Below the pieces are notes generated by a model. That model was not told the DNA's origin and ran no database searches. It saw only the letters and a list, made by a program, of their open reading frames with translations. DNA of 64,000 bases from Rickettsiella grylli (lineage in GTDB: Bacteria > Pseudomonadota > Gammaproteobacteria > Diplorickettsiales > Diplorickettsiaceae): NCBI RefSeq assembly GCF_000168295.1, contig NZ_AAQJ02000001.1, forward strand, positions 62,001 through 126,000. The letters are read 5' to 3'. This document shows positions 47,253 through 58,335 of the stretch, in pieces; the first letter of the stretch is position 1, and each line of letters opens with the position of its first letter. The position numbers and the translations under genes are program-made.

Positions 47253-48325
47253 CATAATATGTTGTTTTTATTACCTGCTTTTTTGCAGGAAATGACATTT
47301 AAAATAGCATTGACTACACTGGCTAACGGTATCGCAAAGAATACCCCCCAGAATCCGAGTAAGCCACCAAATACGAGTACAGCAATAATGATCGTTACGG
47401 GGTGCAAATTAACCGCTTCAGAAAATAAAAGAGGAACTAATACATTAGCGTCTAATGTGATAATTAAAGTATAGATTGCGACCAAATAGGCAAAATGCGC
47501 CGTCCATCCCCATTCTAAAAACCCAATAATAAGCACTGGAATAGTCACCATCACTGCGCCTATATAAGGAATAATGACAGATACTCCCACTAAGACGCTC
47601 AGTAATATGGCATATTGCAGGCCCAGAATAGCAAATGAAAGATAAGTTATTATCCAGACTATAAGCATTTCTAAAGCTTTTCCTCGCACATAATTGCCTG
47701 TTTGAGTAAGCACTTCTGTCCAAACTTGAGAAATTAATCGTCGTTTTTCAGGTAAATATCGACTTAGCCAGCCGATTATTTTTTTTTCATCAAGCAGAAA
47801 AAAATAAACTAATAAAGGGACTAATACAAAATAAATGGCAAATGCAATGACATTCGGAATATAACCTAAAGAAGCGGATAATAATAATTGACCTGAGTGG
47901 GTTAGTTGAGATTTAAATTGTAAAATCCATTCTTGAATTTGGTTTACAGAGGTATAACCGGGGTATCGAGTAGGGAGATATAAGAGAAGTGCTTGGCCTT
48001 TTGCCACCATTGCGGGTAATTCAGCAATTAAATTATTTAATTGACGGAACAATAGAGGTAATAAACCTACAATTCCAATGATAACCAAACTTACAAAACT
48101 AATATAAACACCTAAAACTGCGGCGATGCGGGGTAAGTGAAGCTTTTCTAAAGAATGGATTGGCCACTGTAATAAATAAGCGATAACAATACTGACAAAT
48201 ACAGGAGCTAAAATTTTCCCTAAGGAAGCAAAAACAATAATAATAAATAGTAGAAATAGCCATAAAATAGCTAACTCTGGGTCAAAAATATACCGATTAA
48301 GCCAGTTTTTAACGAGCTGTAACAT
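47249..48325 (-). CDS. AI-2E family transporter (PerM-like)
   Basis: A 358-residue inner-membrane protein with about eight membrane segments in the PF01594 (AI-2E transporter) pattern: two N-terminal helices, a soluble loop, then VPLLVYFFLLDEKKIIGW, VGVSVIIPYIGAVMVTIPV and the C-terminal FGGLLGFWGVFFAIPLASV. The family includes TqsA, PerM and sodium-proton antiporter-like proteins, so the substrate is open. It is downstream of guaA on the minus strand, about 100 bases on. Confidence 0.87.
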   Translation of the reverse strand: MLQLVKNWLNRYIFDPELAILWLFLLFIIIVFASLGKILAPVFVSIVIAYLLQWPIHSLEKLHLPRIAAVLGVYISFVSLVIIGIVGLLPLLFRQLNNLIAELPAMVAKGQALLLYLPTRYPGYTSVNQIQEWILQFKSQLTHSGQLLLSASLGYIPNVIAFAIYFVLVPLLVYFFLLDEKKIIGWLSRYLPEKRRLISQVWTEVLTQTGNYVRGKALEMLIVWIITYLSFAILGLQYAILLSVLVGVSVIIPYIGAVMVTIPVLIIGFLEWGWTAHFAYLVAIYTLIITLDANVLVPLLFSEAVNLHPVTIIIAVLVFGGLLGFWGVFFAIPLASVVNAILNVISCKKAGNKNNILC

Positions 48326-48423
48326 AGCACTATTACTTCACTGAAGTGTGAGTTAAGAGGAGTTTATTGAACAGAAGAATTAAAGTCAAAAAAAGCATCA
48401 GCTTATTTTGAATTTTTTTCGGA

Positions 48424-49995
48424 TTATTCCCATTCGATGGTTGCAGGCGGTTTTCCTGAAATATCATAAACAACGCGAGAAATTCCATGTACTTCATTAA
48501 TAATGCGATTTGATATGGTTTCAAGCAGCGAGTGAGGCAAATTAGCCCACCGAGCCGTCATAAAATCGGTCGTTTCTATGGCGCGAATCGCAATAATTGG
48601 CGCATATTGACGGGTATCACCAATAACACCCACTGAATTAATCGGTAAAAAAACACAAAATGCTTGACTTATTTTATGGTAATAATTCTGCTTGCGAAGC
48701 TCTTCAATTAAAATCAAGTCGGCTTTGCGTAGCAAGTCTACCTTTTCGTGGGTTACTTCACCCAGTATTCGAATCGCTAATCCAGGGCCCGGGAAAGGGT
48801 GTTTATAGACGAGCTCAGGGGGTAAACCTAATTCTATGCCTAGTTCACACACTTCATCCTTAAATAATTCGCGTAGGGGTTCCAATAACTTGAGCTTCAG
48901 TGTATCTGGAAGCCCACCGACATTATGGTGAGATTTAATGGCATGTGCTTTTTGCGTGATTGTCCCCGCTGATTCAATGACATCTGAATAAATCGTTCCT
49001 TGCGCAAGCCAAGCAATATCTTTATGTTTGCTGGCTTCAGACTCAAATATTTCAACGAACAAATTACCAATCGCTTTACGCTTTTCCTCAGGATCAGTGA
49101 TGCCTTTTAATGTGTTTATAAAGCGCAGAGAAGCGTCAATTTTTACCACTGAAATCTGCATATCATCTGCTAAGGCCTGTATCGTTGAATCTTTGTCTGT
49201 GATGCGAAGTAAGCCTGTATTCACAAAAACACACAGTAATTGCTTGCCAATTGCTTTATGCAGTAAAGCAGCTAATACCGTTGAGTCAACACCACCCGAA
49301 AGTGCGAGCAAAACTTTTTCTTTACCAACGTTTGTTCTTATTTCAGCAATTTCATGTTCCAAAATTTCAGGGGCGGTCCAGCTCGGTTGACAACGACAAA
49401 TTTTTTCCACAAAGCGCGCTAATATTTTCTTCCCTTGATACGTATGCGTTACTTCGGGGTGAAATTGCAAGCCATAGAATTGACGAATGGGACAAGCCAT
49501 ACCAGCAATAGGAGTATTGGGTGTACTTAATATAACGACAAATCCAGGAGGAACTTGTTCAACATGATCGCCATGGCTCATCCAGACATCGAGTAAGGCA
49601 GTCTCTTCATTTTTTGCATTGTCACGCAAATCAGTTAATAAATGAGTTTGTGTAGTGATTAAGCCTTGAGCATAACCGAATTCTCGATTTGTGCAGGAAA
49701 CAACTTTACCTCCGAGCTGTTCAGCCATCGTTTGCATACCATAACAGATGCCTAAAACGGGACACCCTAAAGTAAACACAATTTCTGGAGCGCGCGGTGT
49801 TGTCATGGATGTAACGGTCTCAGGTCCACCCGATAAAATAATTCCTTTAGGTGCAAACGCTAAAATTTTAGATTCTGAAACATCATAGGGATAAATTTCA
49901 CAATAAATATGTAATTCACGAATGCGCCTTGCAATTAATGGCGTATACTGCGAGCCAAAATCGAGAATTAATATACGTTCTTTTGGAATTGTCAT
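48424..49995 (-). CDS. guaA: GMP synthase (glutamine-hydrolysing)
   Basis: Aminates XMP to GMP. The 523 residues have an N-terminal class I amidotransferase domain with Cys84 ([10 protein letters not shown]) and the His/Glu pair in HPEVTH, an ATP-pyrophosphatase domain with the P-loop ALSGGVDST, and the C-terminal dimerisation domain with [12 protein letters not shown]. The length matches the family. It lies 85 bases after guaB on the same strand, the usual guaB-guaA operon making GMP from IMP. Confidence 0.97.
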   Translation of the reverse strand: MTIPKERILILDFGSQYTPLIARRIRELHIYCEIYPYDVSESKILAFAPKGIILSGGPETVTSMTTPRAPEIVFTLGCPVLGICYGMQTMAEQLGGKVVSCTNREFGYAQGLITTQTHLLTDLRDNAKNEETALLDVWMSHGDHVEQVPPGFVVILSTPNTPIAGMACPIRQFYGLQFHPEVTHTYQGKKILARFVEKICRCQPSWTAPEILEHEIAEIRTNVGKEKVLLALSGGVDSTVLAALLHKAIGKQLLCVFVNTGLLRITDKDSTIQALADDMQISVVKIDASLRFINTLKGITDPEEKRKAIGNLFVEIFESEASKHKDIAWLAQGTIYSDVIESAGTITQKAHAIKSHHNVGGLPDTLKLKLLEPLRELFKDEVCELGIELGLPPELVYKHPFPGPGLAIRILGEVTHEKVDLLRKADLILIEELRKQNYYHKISQAFCVFLPINSVGVIGDTRQYAPIIAIRAIETTDFMTARWANLPHSLLETISNRIINEVHGISRVVYDISGKPPATIEWE

Positions 49996-50080
49996 CTTAA
50001 GCTATGCTCCATTTTTATTCGAAATTAATTTTAAAGATTTATAAAAATGCTAATTATTACTAATCATTGATTATAGATTT

Positions 50081-51541
50081 TCAATGTTCACGATAATAAT
50101 TAGGGGCTTCTTTAGTAATGGTCACATTGTGAACATGACTTTCTCTTATCCCTGCAGTGGTTAGTTTTATAAATTGTGCCTTTTTATGGAGATCGGTGAT
50201 ATCGGCACTCCCGGTATAGCCCATACCGGCCCTAACGCCACCTAATAAGTGATGAATCACTGTTTGCAGGGGCCCTTTGTAAGGTATCCTTCCTTCTATT
50301 CCTTCGGGCACTAGTTTATTGGGTTCTAACGTTTCCTGAAAGTAACGATCAGATGATCCTTGTTGCATGGCGCCCAAGGATCCCATCCCTCGATAAGCCT
50401 TATAGGGCTGACTTTGGTAAAGCTCTATTTCTCCAGGCGCTTCTTCAGTTCCTGCGAATAAACTGCCTATCATAACGGCGTGAGCACCCGCCGCTAATGC
50501 TTTACACAGATCGCCTGAATAACGAATCCCACCATCTGCAATCAACGTTGTCGGTTTTCCCTTTAAGGCGGAAGAAACATTCATGATGGCAGTAATTTGA
50601 GGGACGCCTACACCGGTCACGATCCGCGTTGTACAGATAGAACCTGGTCCTACCCCTATCTTAATTGCATCCGCACCGGCGTCGACCAAAGCGAGTGCGG
50701 CATCAGCGGTTGCAATATTTCCTGCAATAAGATCAACATGGGGATACTCTGTTTTTAACCACTTAACCATATCAATAACTGTTTGAGCATAACCATGAGC
50801 GGTGTCAATGCAGATGAGATCAGCTCCGGTTTCAATTAAAGCGATTGCACGTTTCTTCGCATTCATACCGACACCAATAGCGGCACCTACGCATAATTGG
50901 CCACGTTGATCTTTTGTTGCAAAGGGTTTTTCTTTGGTTTTTTGCAGATCTTTAGCGGTTATTAATCCACGACAGTGAAATTTTTCGTCGACAATTAATA
51001 TTTTTTCTAAACGATGGTGATTTAACAACGCGATAATTTCTTTAGGGGAGGTGTGTTCTTTCGCGGTAACGAGTTTTTCTTGAGGAGTCATTACTTCAGA
51101 AGCAGATTTATCTAAGTTTTCTTCATATCGTATATCGCGATGCGTGACTATCCCGACTAAGCAATTGTTTTGGATAACGGGTATTCCTGAAATTGAATAA
51201 GTTACCATTAATTGAAGTAGTTCACGCAATGTTGTTTCTGGGGCAATGGTAATTGGGTTTCTTACTATCCCATTTTCAAAATTTTTCACTTTTCTAATTT
51301 GTTGAGTTTGTGCTTCAATCGACATATTTTTATGGATAATCCCTAATCCTCCCTCTTGAGCGAGGGCGATTGCAAGTTTTGCTTCAGTGACTGTATCCAT
51401 TGCTGCGGAGATTAAGGGTATTTTTAAGTTTATCTTAGAAGTTAACTGTGTTTCTAATGTCACCTCTTTAGGTGAAACTTTTGAATGATCGGGAAGTAAT
51501 AGAACATCGTCAAACGTTAAGCCTTCTTGAATCATTTTCAT
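50081..51541 (-). CDS. guaB: Inosine-5'-monophosphate dehydrogenase
   Basis: Oxidises IMP to XMP, the first committed step to GMP. The 486-residue barrel has the catalytic loop [17 protein letters not shown] with Cys303, and a pair of CBS domains inserted at about 95-205. The flap GRIPYKGP and the ending EAPNYYREH are typical. guaA follows on the same transcript. Confidence 0.97.
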   Translation of the reverse strand: MKMIQEGLTFDDVLLLPDHSKVSPKEVTLETQLTSKINLKIPLISAAMDTVTEAKLAIALAQEGGLGIIHKNMSIEAQTQQIRKVKNFENGIVRNPITIAPETTLRELLQLMVTYSISGIPVIQNNCLVGIVTHRDIRYEENLDKSASEVMTPQEKLVTAKEHTSPKEIIALLNHHRLEKILIVDEKFHCRGLITAKDLQKTKEKPFATKDQRGQLCVGAAIGVGMNAKKRAIALIETGADLICIDTAHGYAQTVIDMVKWLKTEYPHVDLIAGNIATADAALALVDAGADAIKIGVGPGSICTTRIVTGVGVPQITAIMNVSSALKGKPTTLIADGGIRYSGDLCKALAAGAHAVMIGSLFAGTEEAPGEIELYQSQPYKAYRGMGSLGAMQQGSSDRYFQETLEPNKLVPEGIEGRIPYKGPLQTVIHHLLGGVRAGMGYTGSADITDLHKKAQFIKLTTAGIRESHVHNVTITKEAPNYYREH

Positions 51542-51884
51542 AAGTGCAAATACTAAAAATTAAATAAAATTGCGTAGAAGGTACCTTATAGCCCCTTTTA
51601 AGTCCAGTCGTCGTAAAACAAAACACGCATTCAATGGGATAAACAGTGAGTCGCAGTGTATAAAAGTGAAGGTTTAATGGTTGATGAGGTTGATGAAGCG
51701 TGGATAACGGGGAGTAATACTATTCTTTCATGGAAAAACCATGGGCGAATTATGAAGGGAAAACGGATTGAATAAGGTTAGTATTTTAAGTCTTTACATG
51801 CTATAAATGAGTAGTATTTTATCACATTTTTTGATCAGACTAAGAATCGAATAAAGCTATTTTACTGAGTCTTTTGGAATTTTT
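51542..51884. other. Divergent intergenic region guaB / glycerophosphodiesterase
   Basis: A 343-base gap with no convincing gene. A weak candidate promoter for the rightward gene is TTTACA at 51793-51798 with TATTTT at 51815-51820, 16 bases apart. No clear guaB promoter or terminator was seen. Confidence 0.4.
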
Positions 51885-52664
51885 ATGTTTCCACTTTATG
51901 GAGCTCATGAAAAACCACTTGTCATTGCTCATCGTGGGGGGGCAGGATTGTGGCCTGAAAATACTTTATTTGCATTACAGAAGGCAGCAACGTTGGGAGC
52001 AGATTTGAGTGAAATTGATATCCATATGTCGAGGGATGGTGTTTTAGTTGCGATTCACGATGAAACGGTTGATCGCACAACAGATGCCAAAGGATTAGTA
52101 AAAGAGCTTACTTTGGCAGAGTTAAAAAAACTAGATGCGGGTTATCGCTGGACCAATGATGAAGGCCGCACTTTTCCTTTTAGAGGGCAAGGAATTAAAA
52201 TTCCAAGTTTAAATGAGATTTTTTCTGCGTTTCCAAACGAAAGTATAATGATAGAGGTAAAGCAGAACGGCCCACCGATCATTGCTACATTAAGAGCACT
52301 GATAAATGGTCACAATAAAGCGAAACACGTATTGGTGTCTGCTTTTAATTCCCGCACAATGAAAGTAATGCGTAAACTTTGTCCGCATATGGCTACCGCA
52401 GCAACACAAGTCGAGATGGAATGTTTCTCTAAATTGAGTCAATTATTTTTTACCCGCCCATTTTCACTATCGGCTGCTGCCCTAGAGGTTCCTTATAAGA
52501 AAGTGACTGCCCATTTAATAAAAGCCGCGCATAAAAAAAATATACGCGTAGACGCATGGACTGTGAACGAAACGAAAGAGATGGAAAGGTTGTTCGCTTT
52601 AGAAGTTGATGGGATATTAACCGATTTTCCCGATAGAATGATTAATTTGCTCAATAAGGTATAA
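51885..52664 (+). CDS. ugpQ: Glycerophosphodiester phosphodiesterase
   Basis: Hydrolyses glycerophosphodiesters to an alcohol and glycerol-3-phosphate. The 259-residue barrel has AHRGGAGLWPENTL, SEIDIHMSRDGVLVAIHDETVDRTT (the second catalytic His and metal ligands), IEVKQNG, and the C-terminal DAWTVNETKEMERLF and DGILTDFPD. There is no signal peptide, so it acts in the cytoplasm, like UgpQ rather than the periplasmic GlpQ. The gene stands alone and may serve recycling of host or own phospholipid heads. Confidence 0.9.
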   Translation: MFPLYGAHEKPLVIAHRGGAGLWPENTLFALQKAATLGADLSEIDIHMSRDGVLVAIHDETVDRTTDAKGLVKELTLAELKKLDAGYRWTNDEGRTFPFRGQGIKIPSLNEIFSAFPNESIMIEVKQNGPPIIATLRALINGHNKAKHVLVSAFNSRTMKVMRKLCPHMATAATQVEMECFSKLSQLFFTRPFSLSAAALEVPYKKVTAHLIKAAHKKNIRVDAWTVNETKEMERLFALEVDGILTDFPDRMINLLNKV

Positions 52665-52832
52665 ATAGCGAATAAGCCCCTCACTGCAGATGAGAGAAGA
52701 ACCTTAAGAATTGTAAGCCTTTTGATGACGAAAATTTTAATGGTTTCGTTTTAAATTCTCCATGCGTGGAAAGCTCGTTTTTATGACTGCGCGATGGACC
52801 TAAAAGCCTATAGTGCCCCGTCATTAAGTCTG

Positions 52833-52838
52833 TATAAT
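52833..52838 (+). promoter_or_regulatory. Candidate -10 box for ndk
   Basis: A perfect TATAAT lies about 54 bases before ndk, in a 228-base gap. No matching -35 was found. Confidence 0.35.
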
Positions 52839-52892
52839 AGCGTTCTCATTCTTGAAAATAGCTCATTGATAAAATAAAAGCGAGAGGTATTT

Positions 52893-53330
52893 ATGACGAT
52901 TCAAAGAACGCTTTCTATTATAAAACCCGATGCGGTTAAAAAAAACCTAATCGGTAAAATTACGACCATTTTTGAAAATGCGGGGCTAAAAGTTATTGCC
53001 GCACGTATGACGCTTTTAAAGCGAGAACACGCTGAAAAATTTTATGAAATCCATAAAAATAGACCTTTTTTCAATGAATTAATTGATTTCATCTGCCAAG
53101 GGCCTGTAATGATACAGGTTTTAGAAGGTCCCGACGCTATCCTAAAAAATCGTGAACTGATGGGGGCGACTGATCCTAAACAAGCATCTCCCGGTACTAT
53201 TCGTGCCCTTTTTGCTGAAAATGTCAGCAAAAATGCAGTTCATGGCTCTGACAGCATTGCGACAGCCCAACAAGAAATCGCGTTCTTTTTTACGCCCGAC
53301 CAGTGCTTTGGCAGCATGACACATGATTAA
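52893..53330 (+). CDS. ndk: Nucleoside diphosphate kinase
   Basis: Balances nucleoside triphosphates through a phosphohistidine intermediate. The 145-residue product starts [11 protein letters not shown] and has the active-site His117 in [14 protein letters not shown] precedes the ATG at a good distance. It overlaps the rlmN start by eight bases and heads the run ndk-rlmN-pilW-hisS-yfgM-bamB-der, a gammaproteobacterial order. Confidence 0.97.
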   Translation: MTIQRTLSIIKPDAVKKNLIGKITTIFENAGLKVIAARMTLLKREHAEKFYEIHKNRPFFNELIDFICQGPVMIQVLEGPDAILKNRELMGATDPKQASPGTIRALFAENVSKNAVHGSDSIATAQQEIAFFFTPDQCFGSMTHD

Positions 53331-54441
53331 ACCACTTAAAAATTTACTGGATTACGACAAAGTAGAAATGGAGCTTTTTTTCCAAGAATTGGGAGAAAAG
53401 TCCTTTCGAGCCCAGCAGGCTTTAAAATGGATCCACCAAGAGGGAATCACGGATATCGACAAAATGAGTAATTTCAGTAAGTCTTTACGTAGCCGGTTGA
53501 AAACAATCGCGCAGATCGATTTACCGGAGATTATTATTGAAAAAAAATCTGAAGATGGAACAAAAAAATGGTTGTTGCGACTGACCGATGCGAACTGTGT
53601 CGAAACAGTGTTTATACCTGAGAGGGGTCGAGGGACGTTATGTGTGTCTTCACAAGTTGGGTGCGCATTAAATTGCAGTTTTTGTTCCACTGCACAACAA
53701 GGATTTAATCGGAATTTAACGGTGGCCGAAATTATAGGACAAGTATGGTTAGCCGTACGTTGTTTATCTCGGGATTCTTTACGTCATGATCATACGGTGA
53801 GTAATATTGTGATGATGGGCATGGGCGAACCTTTGCTTAATTTTGATTCGGTTGTTAAAGCAATGAATCTTATGATGGATGATTTTGGTTATGGTTTTTC
53901 TAAACGACGAGTGACTTTAAGCACATCGGGTGTTGTGCCTGCGTTGCGACGCTTGTCTAAGGCGAGTGAGGTTTCACTCGCAATATCGCTACATGCACCG
54001 AACGATGAGTTGAGAGATCGTTTAGTCCCTATCAATAAAAAATACCCTCTTTCAGAACTATTAGAAGTTTGTCGAAATTATTTTAGGAGTGAGCATCGAA
54101 GACGGGTAACCATGGAGTATGTCATGCTGGAAGGGATAAATGATCAACCCGAGCATGCGCGACAATTAATTAAAATTTTAGAAGGTATTCCTGTTAAAAT
54201 AAATTTAATTCCATTTAATCCATTTCCTTTTGCGCGCTATCGACGTTCTTCTCAAATAACAATAGAACGTTTTAAAAGTATTTTAGTAAAAGCAGGGCTT
54301 AATACCATCACTCGAAAAACGAGAGGCGAGGATATCGATGCGGCCTGCGGTCAGTTAGTGGGTTATGTTCACGATAGGAGTTATCATAAACGACATCAAA
54401 AAGCGGTTTCTACTTCGATTCAATCAATAGTGCCCATTTAA
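53323..54441 (+). CDS. rlmN: Dual-specificity rRNA/tRNA m2A methyltransferase RlmN
   Basis: A radical-SAM enzyme that methylates A2503 of 23S rRNA and A37 of certain tRNAs. The iron-sulfur motif C-x3-C-x2-C is Cys114, Cys118 and Cys121, and the methyl-carrying Cys lies in the C-terminal [17 protein letters not shown] and STSGVVP are further SAM-binding motifs. The 372 residues fit the family. The ATG lies inside the end of ndk. Confidence 0.96.
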   Translation: MIKPLKNLLDYDKVEMELFFQELGEKSFRAQQALKWIHQEGITDIDKMSNFSKSLRSRLKTIAQIDLPEIIIEKKSEDGTKKWLLRLTDANCVETVFIPERGRGTLCVSSQVGCALNCSFCSTAQQGFNRNLTVAEIIGQVWLAVRCLSRDSLRHDHTVSNIVMMGMGEPLLNFDSVVKAMNLMMDDFGYGFSKRRVTLSTSGVVPALRRLSKASEVSLAISLHAPNDELRDRLVPINKKYPLSELLEVCRNYFRSEHRRRVTMEYVMLEGINDQPEHARQLIKILEGIPVKINLIPFNPFPFARYRRSSQITIERFKSILVKAGLNTITRKTRGEDIDAACGQLVGYVHDRSYHKRHQKAVSTSIQSIVPI

Positions 54442-54463
54442 TAGGCTTATAATGGAGGAATAA

Positions 54464-55261
54464 ATGATATCAATAGTAAAACAATCGATCATTCTTTTAT
54501 TTATAGTTACGTTGACGGCATGCAGTATTTTTTCAAGGCCCAACAATCAGCTACCCGTTTCAGCATCGGATGCCAATGTGCAGCTCGGGTTAGCTTATTT
54601 AAACCATGGGGATGTTCAGCGAGCCCATCAAAAGTTATTACTGGCCGAAGAACAAGCGCCTCGATCATTGCAAGCACAAGGTGCTATGGGCTACTTTTTG
54701 GAATCTACTGGAAATTTTTCTTCTGCAGATGCGTACTATCGTAGAGCAATCGCGCTTAACCCTAAATCCGGTGCCGCGCAAAATAACTACGGTACATTTT
54801 TGTGTCGTCGTGGACGTTATTCCCAAGCAGATCAGCACTTTTTATTAGCATTACAGGATCCGAGTTATCTTAATGCAGCTCAAGTCAATGAAAACGCAGG
54901 TTTATGTGCAATGCAAATACCGAATACTAAAAAAGCAATTGGTTATTTTATGAAAGCAATTTCGCAAGATCCTAAACTGGCACTATCATGGTTGGAATTA
55001 GGGCGAATAAATTACCAAGCAAAAAATTATCAACAGGCTCAGCAGTATTTAGATCATTATATGCAACTTGTTAAAGCGCCTACCGCGAATGCATTATGGT
55101 TAGGTGCTGTTTTAGCACGGGCTTTAGGAAATCAAGAGGTAGCTGCGAATTATACATTAATGTTACAAACGAAATTTCCCAACTCTGATGCTTATAAGGC
55201 ATTAATACGGACACCAACATTAAAGGCTCAACAAAAAAAAGATAAACAACTTTACTTTTAA
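54464..55261 (+). CDS. pilW: PilW/PilF-like TPR lipoprotein
   Basis: A 265-residue lipoprotein with four to six TPR repeats. The signal peptide ends in the lipobox LTACS with Cys21 lipidated. Repeats include LGLAYLNHGDVQRAHQKL, GYFLESTGNFSSADAYYRRA and LGRINYQAKNYQQAQQYL. In pilus-bearing relatives it supports the outer-membrane secretin; the window shows no other pilus gene, so the job here is uncertain. GGAGG precedes the ATG. The two genes that follow it in Escherichia coli (rodZ and ispG) are missing; hisS starts two bases after the stop. Confidence 0.88.
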   Translation: MISIVKQSIILLFIVTLTACSIFSRPNNQLPVSASDANVQLGLAYLNHGDVQRAHQKLLLAEEQAPRSLQAQGAMGYFLESTGNFSSADAYYRRAIALNPKSGAAQNNYGTFLCRRGRYSQADQHFLLALQDPSYLNAAQVNENAGLCAMQIPNTKKAIGYFMKAISQDPKLALSWLELGRINYQAKNYQQAQQYLDHYMQLVKAPTANALWLGAVLARALGNQEVAANYTLMLQTKFPNSDAYKALIRTPTLKAQQKKDKQLYF

Positions 55262-55263
55262 TT

Positions 55264-56547
55264 ATGACAGAGAAAATACAAGCAATTCGTGGTATGAATG
55301 ATATTCTACCTGCGCAAAATTTTATTTGGCAAAATGTCGAAAAAGTATTGCGTAACCTTGTTAACCAATACGGTTATCAAGAAATTCGCTTACCTATTCT
55401 TGAGAAAACGGACTTATTTAAACGGTGTATTGGTCATGTAACCGATATCGTTGAAAAAGAAATGTACACGTTTATCGATCGTAATGGAGAGAGTTTATCG
55501 TTAAGACCCGAAGGGACTGCAGGCTGTGTTCGTGCCGGCGTGGAACATGGTTTATTTTACAATCAAATTCAACGTTGGTGGTATTTAGGTCCTATGTTTC
55601 GACATGAACGACCTCAGAAAGGACGTTATAGACAATTTCACCAATGGGGTGTCGAGGTATTTGGCATCGCGCAGGCTTATATCGATGCTGAATTAATATT
55701 AATGACAGCAAGGTTTTGGAAAGAATTGAAACTCATGCATCAACTTCATTTAGAAATTAATTCCTTAGGTTCATTAGAGGCGCGCAAGGCACATAAAGAA
55801 AGTTTGATAAATTACTTTGCTCAGCACCTCAACGATTTAGATGAAGATTCAAAACGGCGGTTACAAACGAATCCGTTGCGTATATTAGATAGCAAAAACC
55901 CTGCTTTGCAATCGCTTATTGAAAAAGCGCCGCAGTTACTGGATTATCTTGATGCAGAATCTCAACAGGATTTTAATAGTTTACAAGAAATACTTAAAAA
56001 CGCAGATATTAATTTTACGATTAATCCTCGTTTAGTGAGAGGATTAGATTATTACAATAAAACTGTTTTTGAATGGGTTATTGTCGATAAGCAGCATACT
56101 GCACAAAATACAGTGTGCGCAGGAGGGCGTTATGATTATCTTGTCGAACAACTTGGAGGACATCCAACACCTGCTGCGGGTTTTGCTATTGGGATGGAAC
56201 GTTTAGTGAGCTTATTGTCTCCATTAAGTTCAACTGCATCACATTTACCGGACGTTTATTTTATTACAATGGGAGATATTGCGATACAAAAGGGAATAAT
56301 TTTGTCAGATTATTTACGTGAAAATTTAATAACGATCCGGTTAATTCTCGATGTAACGCGAGACGCCATTAAAACTCAATTTAAACGTGCAGATAAAAGC
56401 GGAGCTCGTTTTGCGTTAATTTTAGGAGAGAATGAAGTTAAATCAAATACGTTGATTATTAAAAATTTGAAAGAAAGAAATCCACAAGAAACCATTTCTC
56501 AAGATCACGTGATACAAAAGTTGCGAGAATGTTTAATCCATGAATGA
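55264..56547 (+). CDS. hisS: Histidyl-tRNA synthetase
   Basis: A class II synthetase charging tRNA-His. The 427 residues have IRGMNDILP at the start, motif 2 as FRHERPQKGRYRQFHQWGVE, the histidine-binding RGLDYYNKTVFEW, and motif 3 with AAGFAIGMERL, followed by an anticodon domain from about 330. The length is normal. It overlaps the following yfgM by eight bases. Confidence 0.97.
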   Translation: MTEKIQAIRGMNDILPAQNFIWQNVEKVLRNLVNQYGYQEIRLPILEKTDLFKRCIGHVTDIVEKEMYTFIDRNGESLSLRPEGTAGCVRAGVEHGLFYNQIQRWWYLGPMFRHERPQKGRYRQFHQWGVEVFGIAQAYIDAELILMTARFWKELKLMHQLHLEINSLGSLEARKAHKESLINYFAQHLNDLDEDSKRRLQTNPLRILDSKNPALQSLIEKAPQLLDYLDAESQQDFNSLQEILKNADINFTINPRLVRGLDYYNKTVFEWVIVDKQHTAQNTVCAGGRYDYLVEQLGGHPTPAAGFAIGMERLVSLLSPLSSTASHLPDVYFITMGDIAIQKGIILSDYLRENLITIRLILDVTRDAIKTQFKRADKSGARFALILGENEVKSNTLIIKNLKERNPQETISQDHVIQKLRECLIHE

Positions 56548-57166
56548 ATTAATTGAAATAGAACAAGCCGAACACGTAAAAAAATGGTTTCGTGATTATG
56601 GTGGGGGCATCGTATTAGGGATTATTTTTGCTATTTTCGTGAGTTTGGGTTGGAATTATTGGCATCAATCAAGAGAAAATAATCTATCTATCGCCTCTAT
56701 GCAATACGAGCATTTAGTGGTTGCAATAATCTCAAACGAAAATATAACTACCTTAAAAAAACGAGCTGAAGAGATAATCAAGAATTATGCCTATACACCT
56801 TATGCTTCATTGGCTGCTTTACAGTTAGCTAAAATAGCAGTGAATCAAAATAACTTAGTTCTTGCCGCCAATCGATTAACGTGGGTGGTCGATCACGGTC
56901 ATGATCAAACGCTACGATCGATTGCAAAAATGCGTTTAGTACGCATTTTATTGGCTCAAAATCGTCCCATAGAGGCTCTAAAAAGAGTATCTCAAAATGA
57001 AGATAAAGCCTACGCTCCGATTTTTTTGGAGGAAAAAGGGGACATTTTTAAATATTTAGGTTATAACCGAAAAGCATTGTTGAATTATTTAGCGGCTAAA
57101 CAGGCCTTTGGAAATATTAAACAACCTTTGTTAGAAATGAAAATTAATAATTTAGCTGACGTTTGA
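56540..57166 (+). CDS. yfgM: YfgM-like ancillary SecYEG translocon protein
   Basis: A 208-residue bitopic inner-membrane protein: a cytoplasmic N-terminus with WFRDYGGG, one membrane segment at about 24-43, and a periplasmic TPR-like domain. It matches the YfgM family, which binds SecYEG and PpiD in Escherichia coli and helps hand proteins to periplasmic chaperones. The place between hisS and bamB is the family standard. The stop overlaps the bamB ATG as TGATG. Confidence 0.9.
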   Translation: MNELIEIEQAEHVKKWFRDYGGGIVLGIIFAIFVSLGWNYWHQSRENNLSIASMQYEHLVVAIISNENITTLKKRAEEIIKNYAYTPYASLAALQLAKIAVNQNNLVLAANRLTWVVDHGHDQTLRSIAKMRLVRILLAQNRPIEALKRVSQNEDKAYAPIFLEEKGDIFKYLGYNRKALLNYLAAKQAFGNIKQPLLEMKINNLADV

Positions 57167-58335
57167 TGAGAAATCTAATGACTAAAGTTCGTGTTTATTG
57201 CGGTATCTTATGTTTTTTCCTCTTAGTAGGGTGTGTTGGTTTGGGTGATGATAATACGCCTGAACCTACTCCTTTAACGGCTTATCCTTATCAGTTTCAG
57301 CCTTTATTGTTATGGTCGGTTGCCACTGGCAGAGGTATGGATGAAGACTTTTTACGACTACGCCCTGTTATTGATGAAAACAAAATTTTTGTTGCCAGTA
57401 AGTCGGGTATTGTAACGGCTTTAGAATTAACCCACGGTCGTAAATTGTGGCAAAAAAGAATGAAGCAAACAATAACGAGTGGTCCAGCAGTCGCGAACGG
57501 TTTTGTTATTATTGTTACCAAAAAACGACAGGCTATCGCATTATCAGCGGATTCTGGAGATATTTTATGGCGGGCATTATTACCTAATCAAGTTTTAGCG
57601 CCTCCCGCGGTTGGAAAAGGTCATATTATTTTAAAAACAGTAGATGGGCAAATTATTGCGTTAGCATTACAAACCGGTCAGGTTTTATGGACTTACACGC
57701 ATGGCGCGCCATTGTTAATATTACGGCCCAGTAGCGCCGCGCAAATTATTAACAATAAAATAGTGGTTGGTTTTTCTGATGGTCAATTGGTTGCATTAAA
57801 TTTAAAAAATGGAAATTTACTCTGGGAGCGAACGATTGCGTTTCCACAAGGCTTTACTGCCACTGATCAACTCATTGATATCGCAGCAAACCCGATATTA
57901 TCTTGCAATGTCATTTACGTGGTTACTTACCAAGGCCAGCTAGCAGCAGTTTCTTTACAAACCGGTCACGTTTTATGGCAACGAAGTTTTTCAAGTTATT
58001 CTGGACTCGCTGTGAGTCATCATTTGTATGTAACCGATACAGAAGGTAACATCTGGGCGTTTAATCGTATAACAGGGCGTTTGCTTTGGAAACAATCCTA
58101 TTTAAAGCATCGCGTATTAACGGCTCCCGTTATTTTTGGAAATAGTTTAATTGTAGGCGATAAAGAAGGGTATATTCATTGGTTAGCGTTATCCGATGGT
58201 CATCCTTTAGCAAGAGACCTTGTTCATGATGATGCAAGTATTATCGCTAATCCAGTTGTCCGTTATCCGATCGTTTGTATTCTGACTAGAGAAGGTGGTT
58301 TATCGGCGTGGACCCACGCTGCTTTACCGGTATGA
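57166..58335 (+). CDS. bamB: Outer-membrane assembly lipoprotein BamB
   Basis: An eight-bladed beta-propeller lipoprotein of the BAM complex. The lipobox LLVGC puts the lipidated Cys at residue 23 (from the ATG at 57166). Repeats of the PQQ-like pattern, such as ALELTHGRKLWQKRM and ALSADSGDILWRALL, recur through the protein. The 389 residues match the family. An ATG four codons later (57178) has a better binding site and may be the true start. The stop overlaps the der ATG. Confidence 0.94.
   Translation: MRNLMTKVRVYCGILCFFLLVGCVGLGDDNTPEPTPLTAYPYQFQPLLLWSVATGRGMDEDFLRLRPVIDENKIFVASKSGIVTALELTHGRKLWQKRMKQTITSGPAVANGFVIIVTKKRQAIALSADSGDILWRALLPNQVLAPPAVGKGHIILKTVDGQIIALALQTGQVLWTYTHGAPLLILRPSSAAQIINNKIVVGFSDGQLVALNLKNGNLLWERTIAFPQGFTATDQLIDIAANPILSCNVIYVVTYQGQLAAVSLQTGHVLWQRSFSSYSGLAVSHHLYVTDTEGNIWAFNRITGRLLWKQSYLKHRVLTAPVIFGNSLIVGDKEGYIHWLALSDGHPLARDLVHDDASIIANPVVRYPIVCILTREGGLSAWTHAALPV

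Noticed and set aside
54464-55261. Evidence for a type IV pilus system in the window
   Set aside because: Only the pilW-like TPR lipoprotein is present, and it is held in place by conserved housekeeping order, so no pilus system can be claimed.
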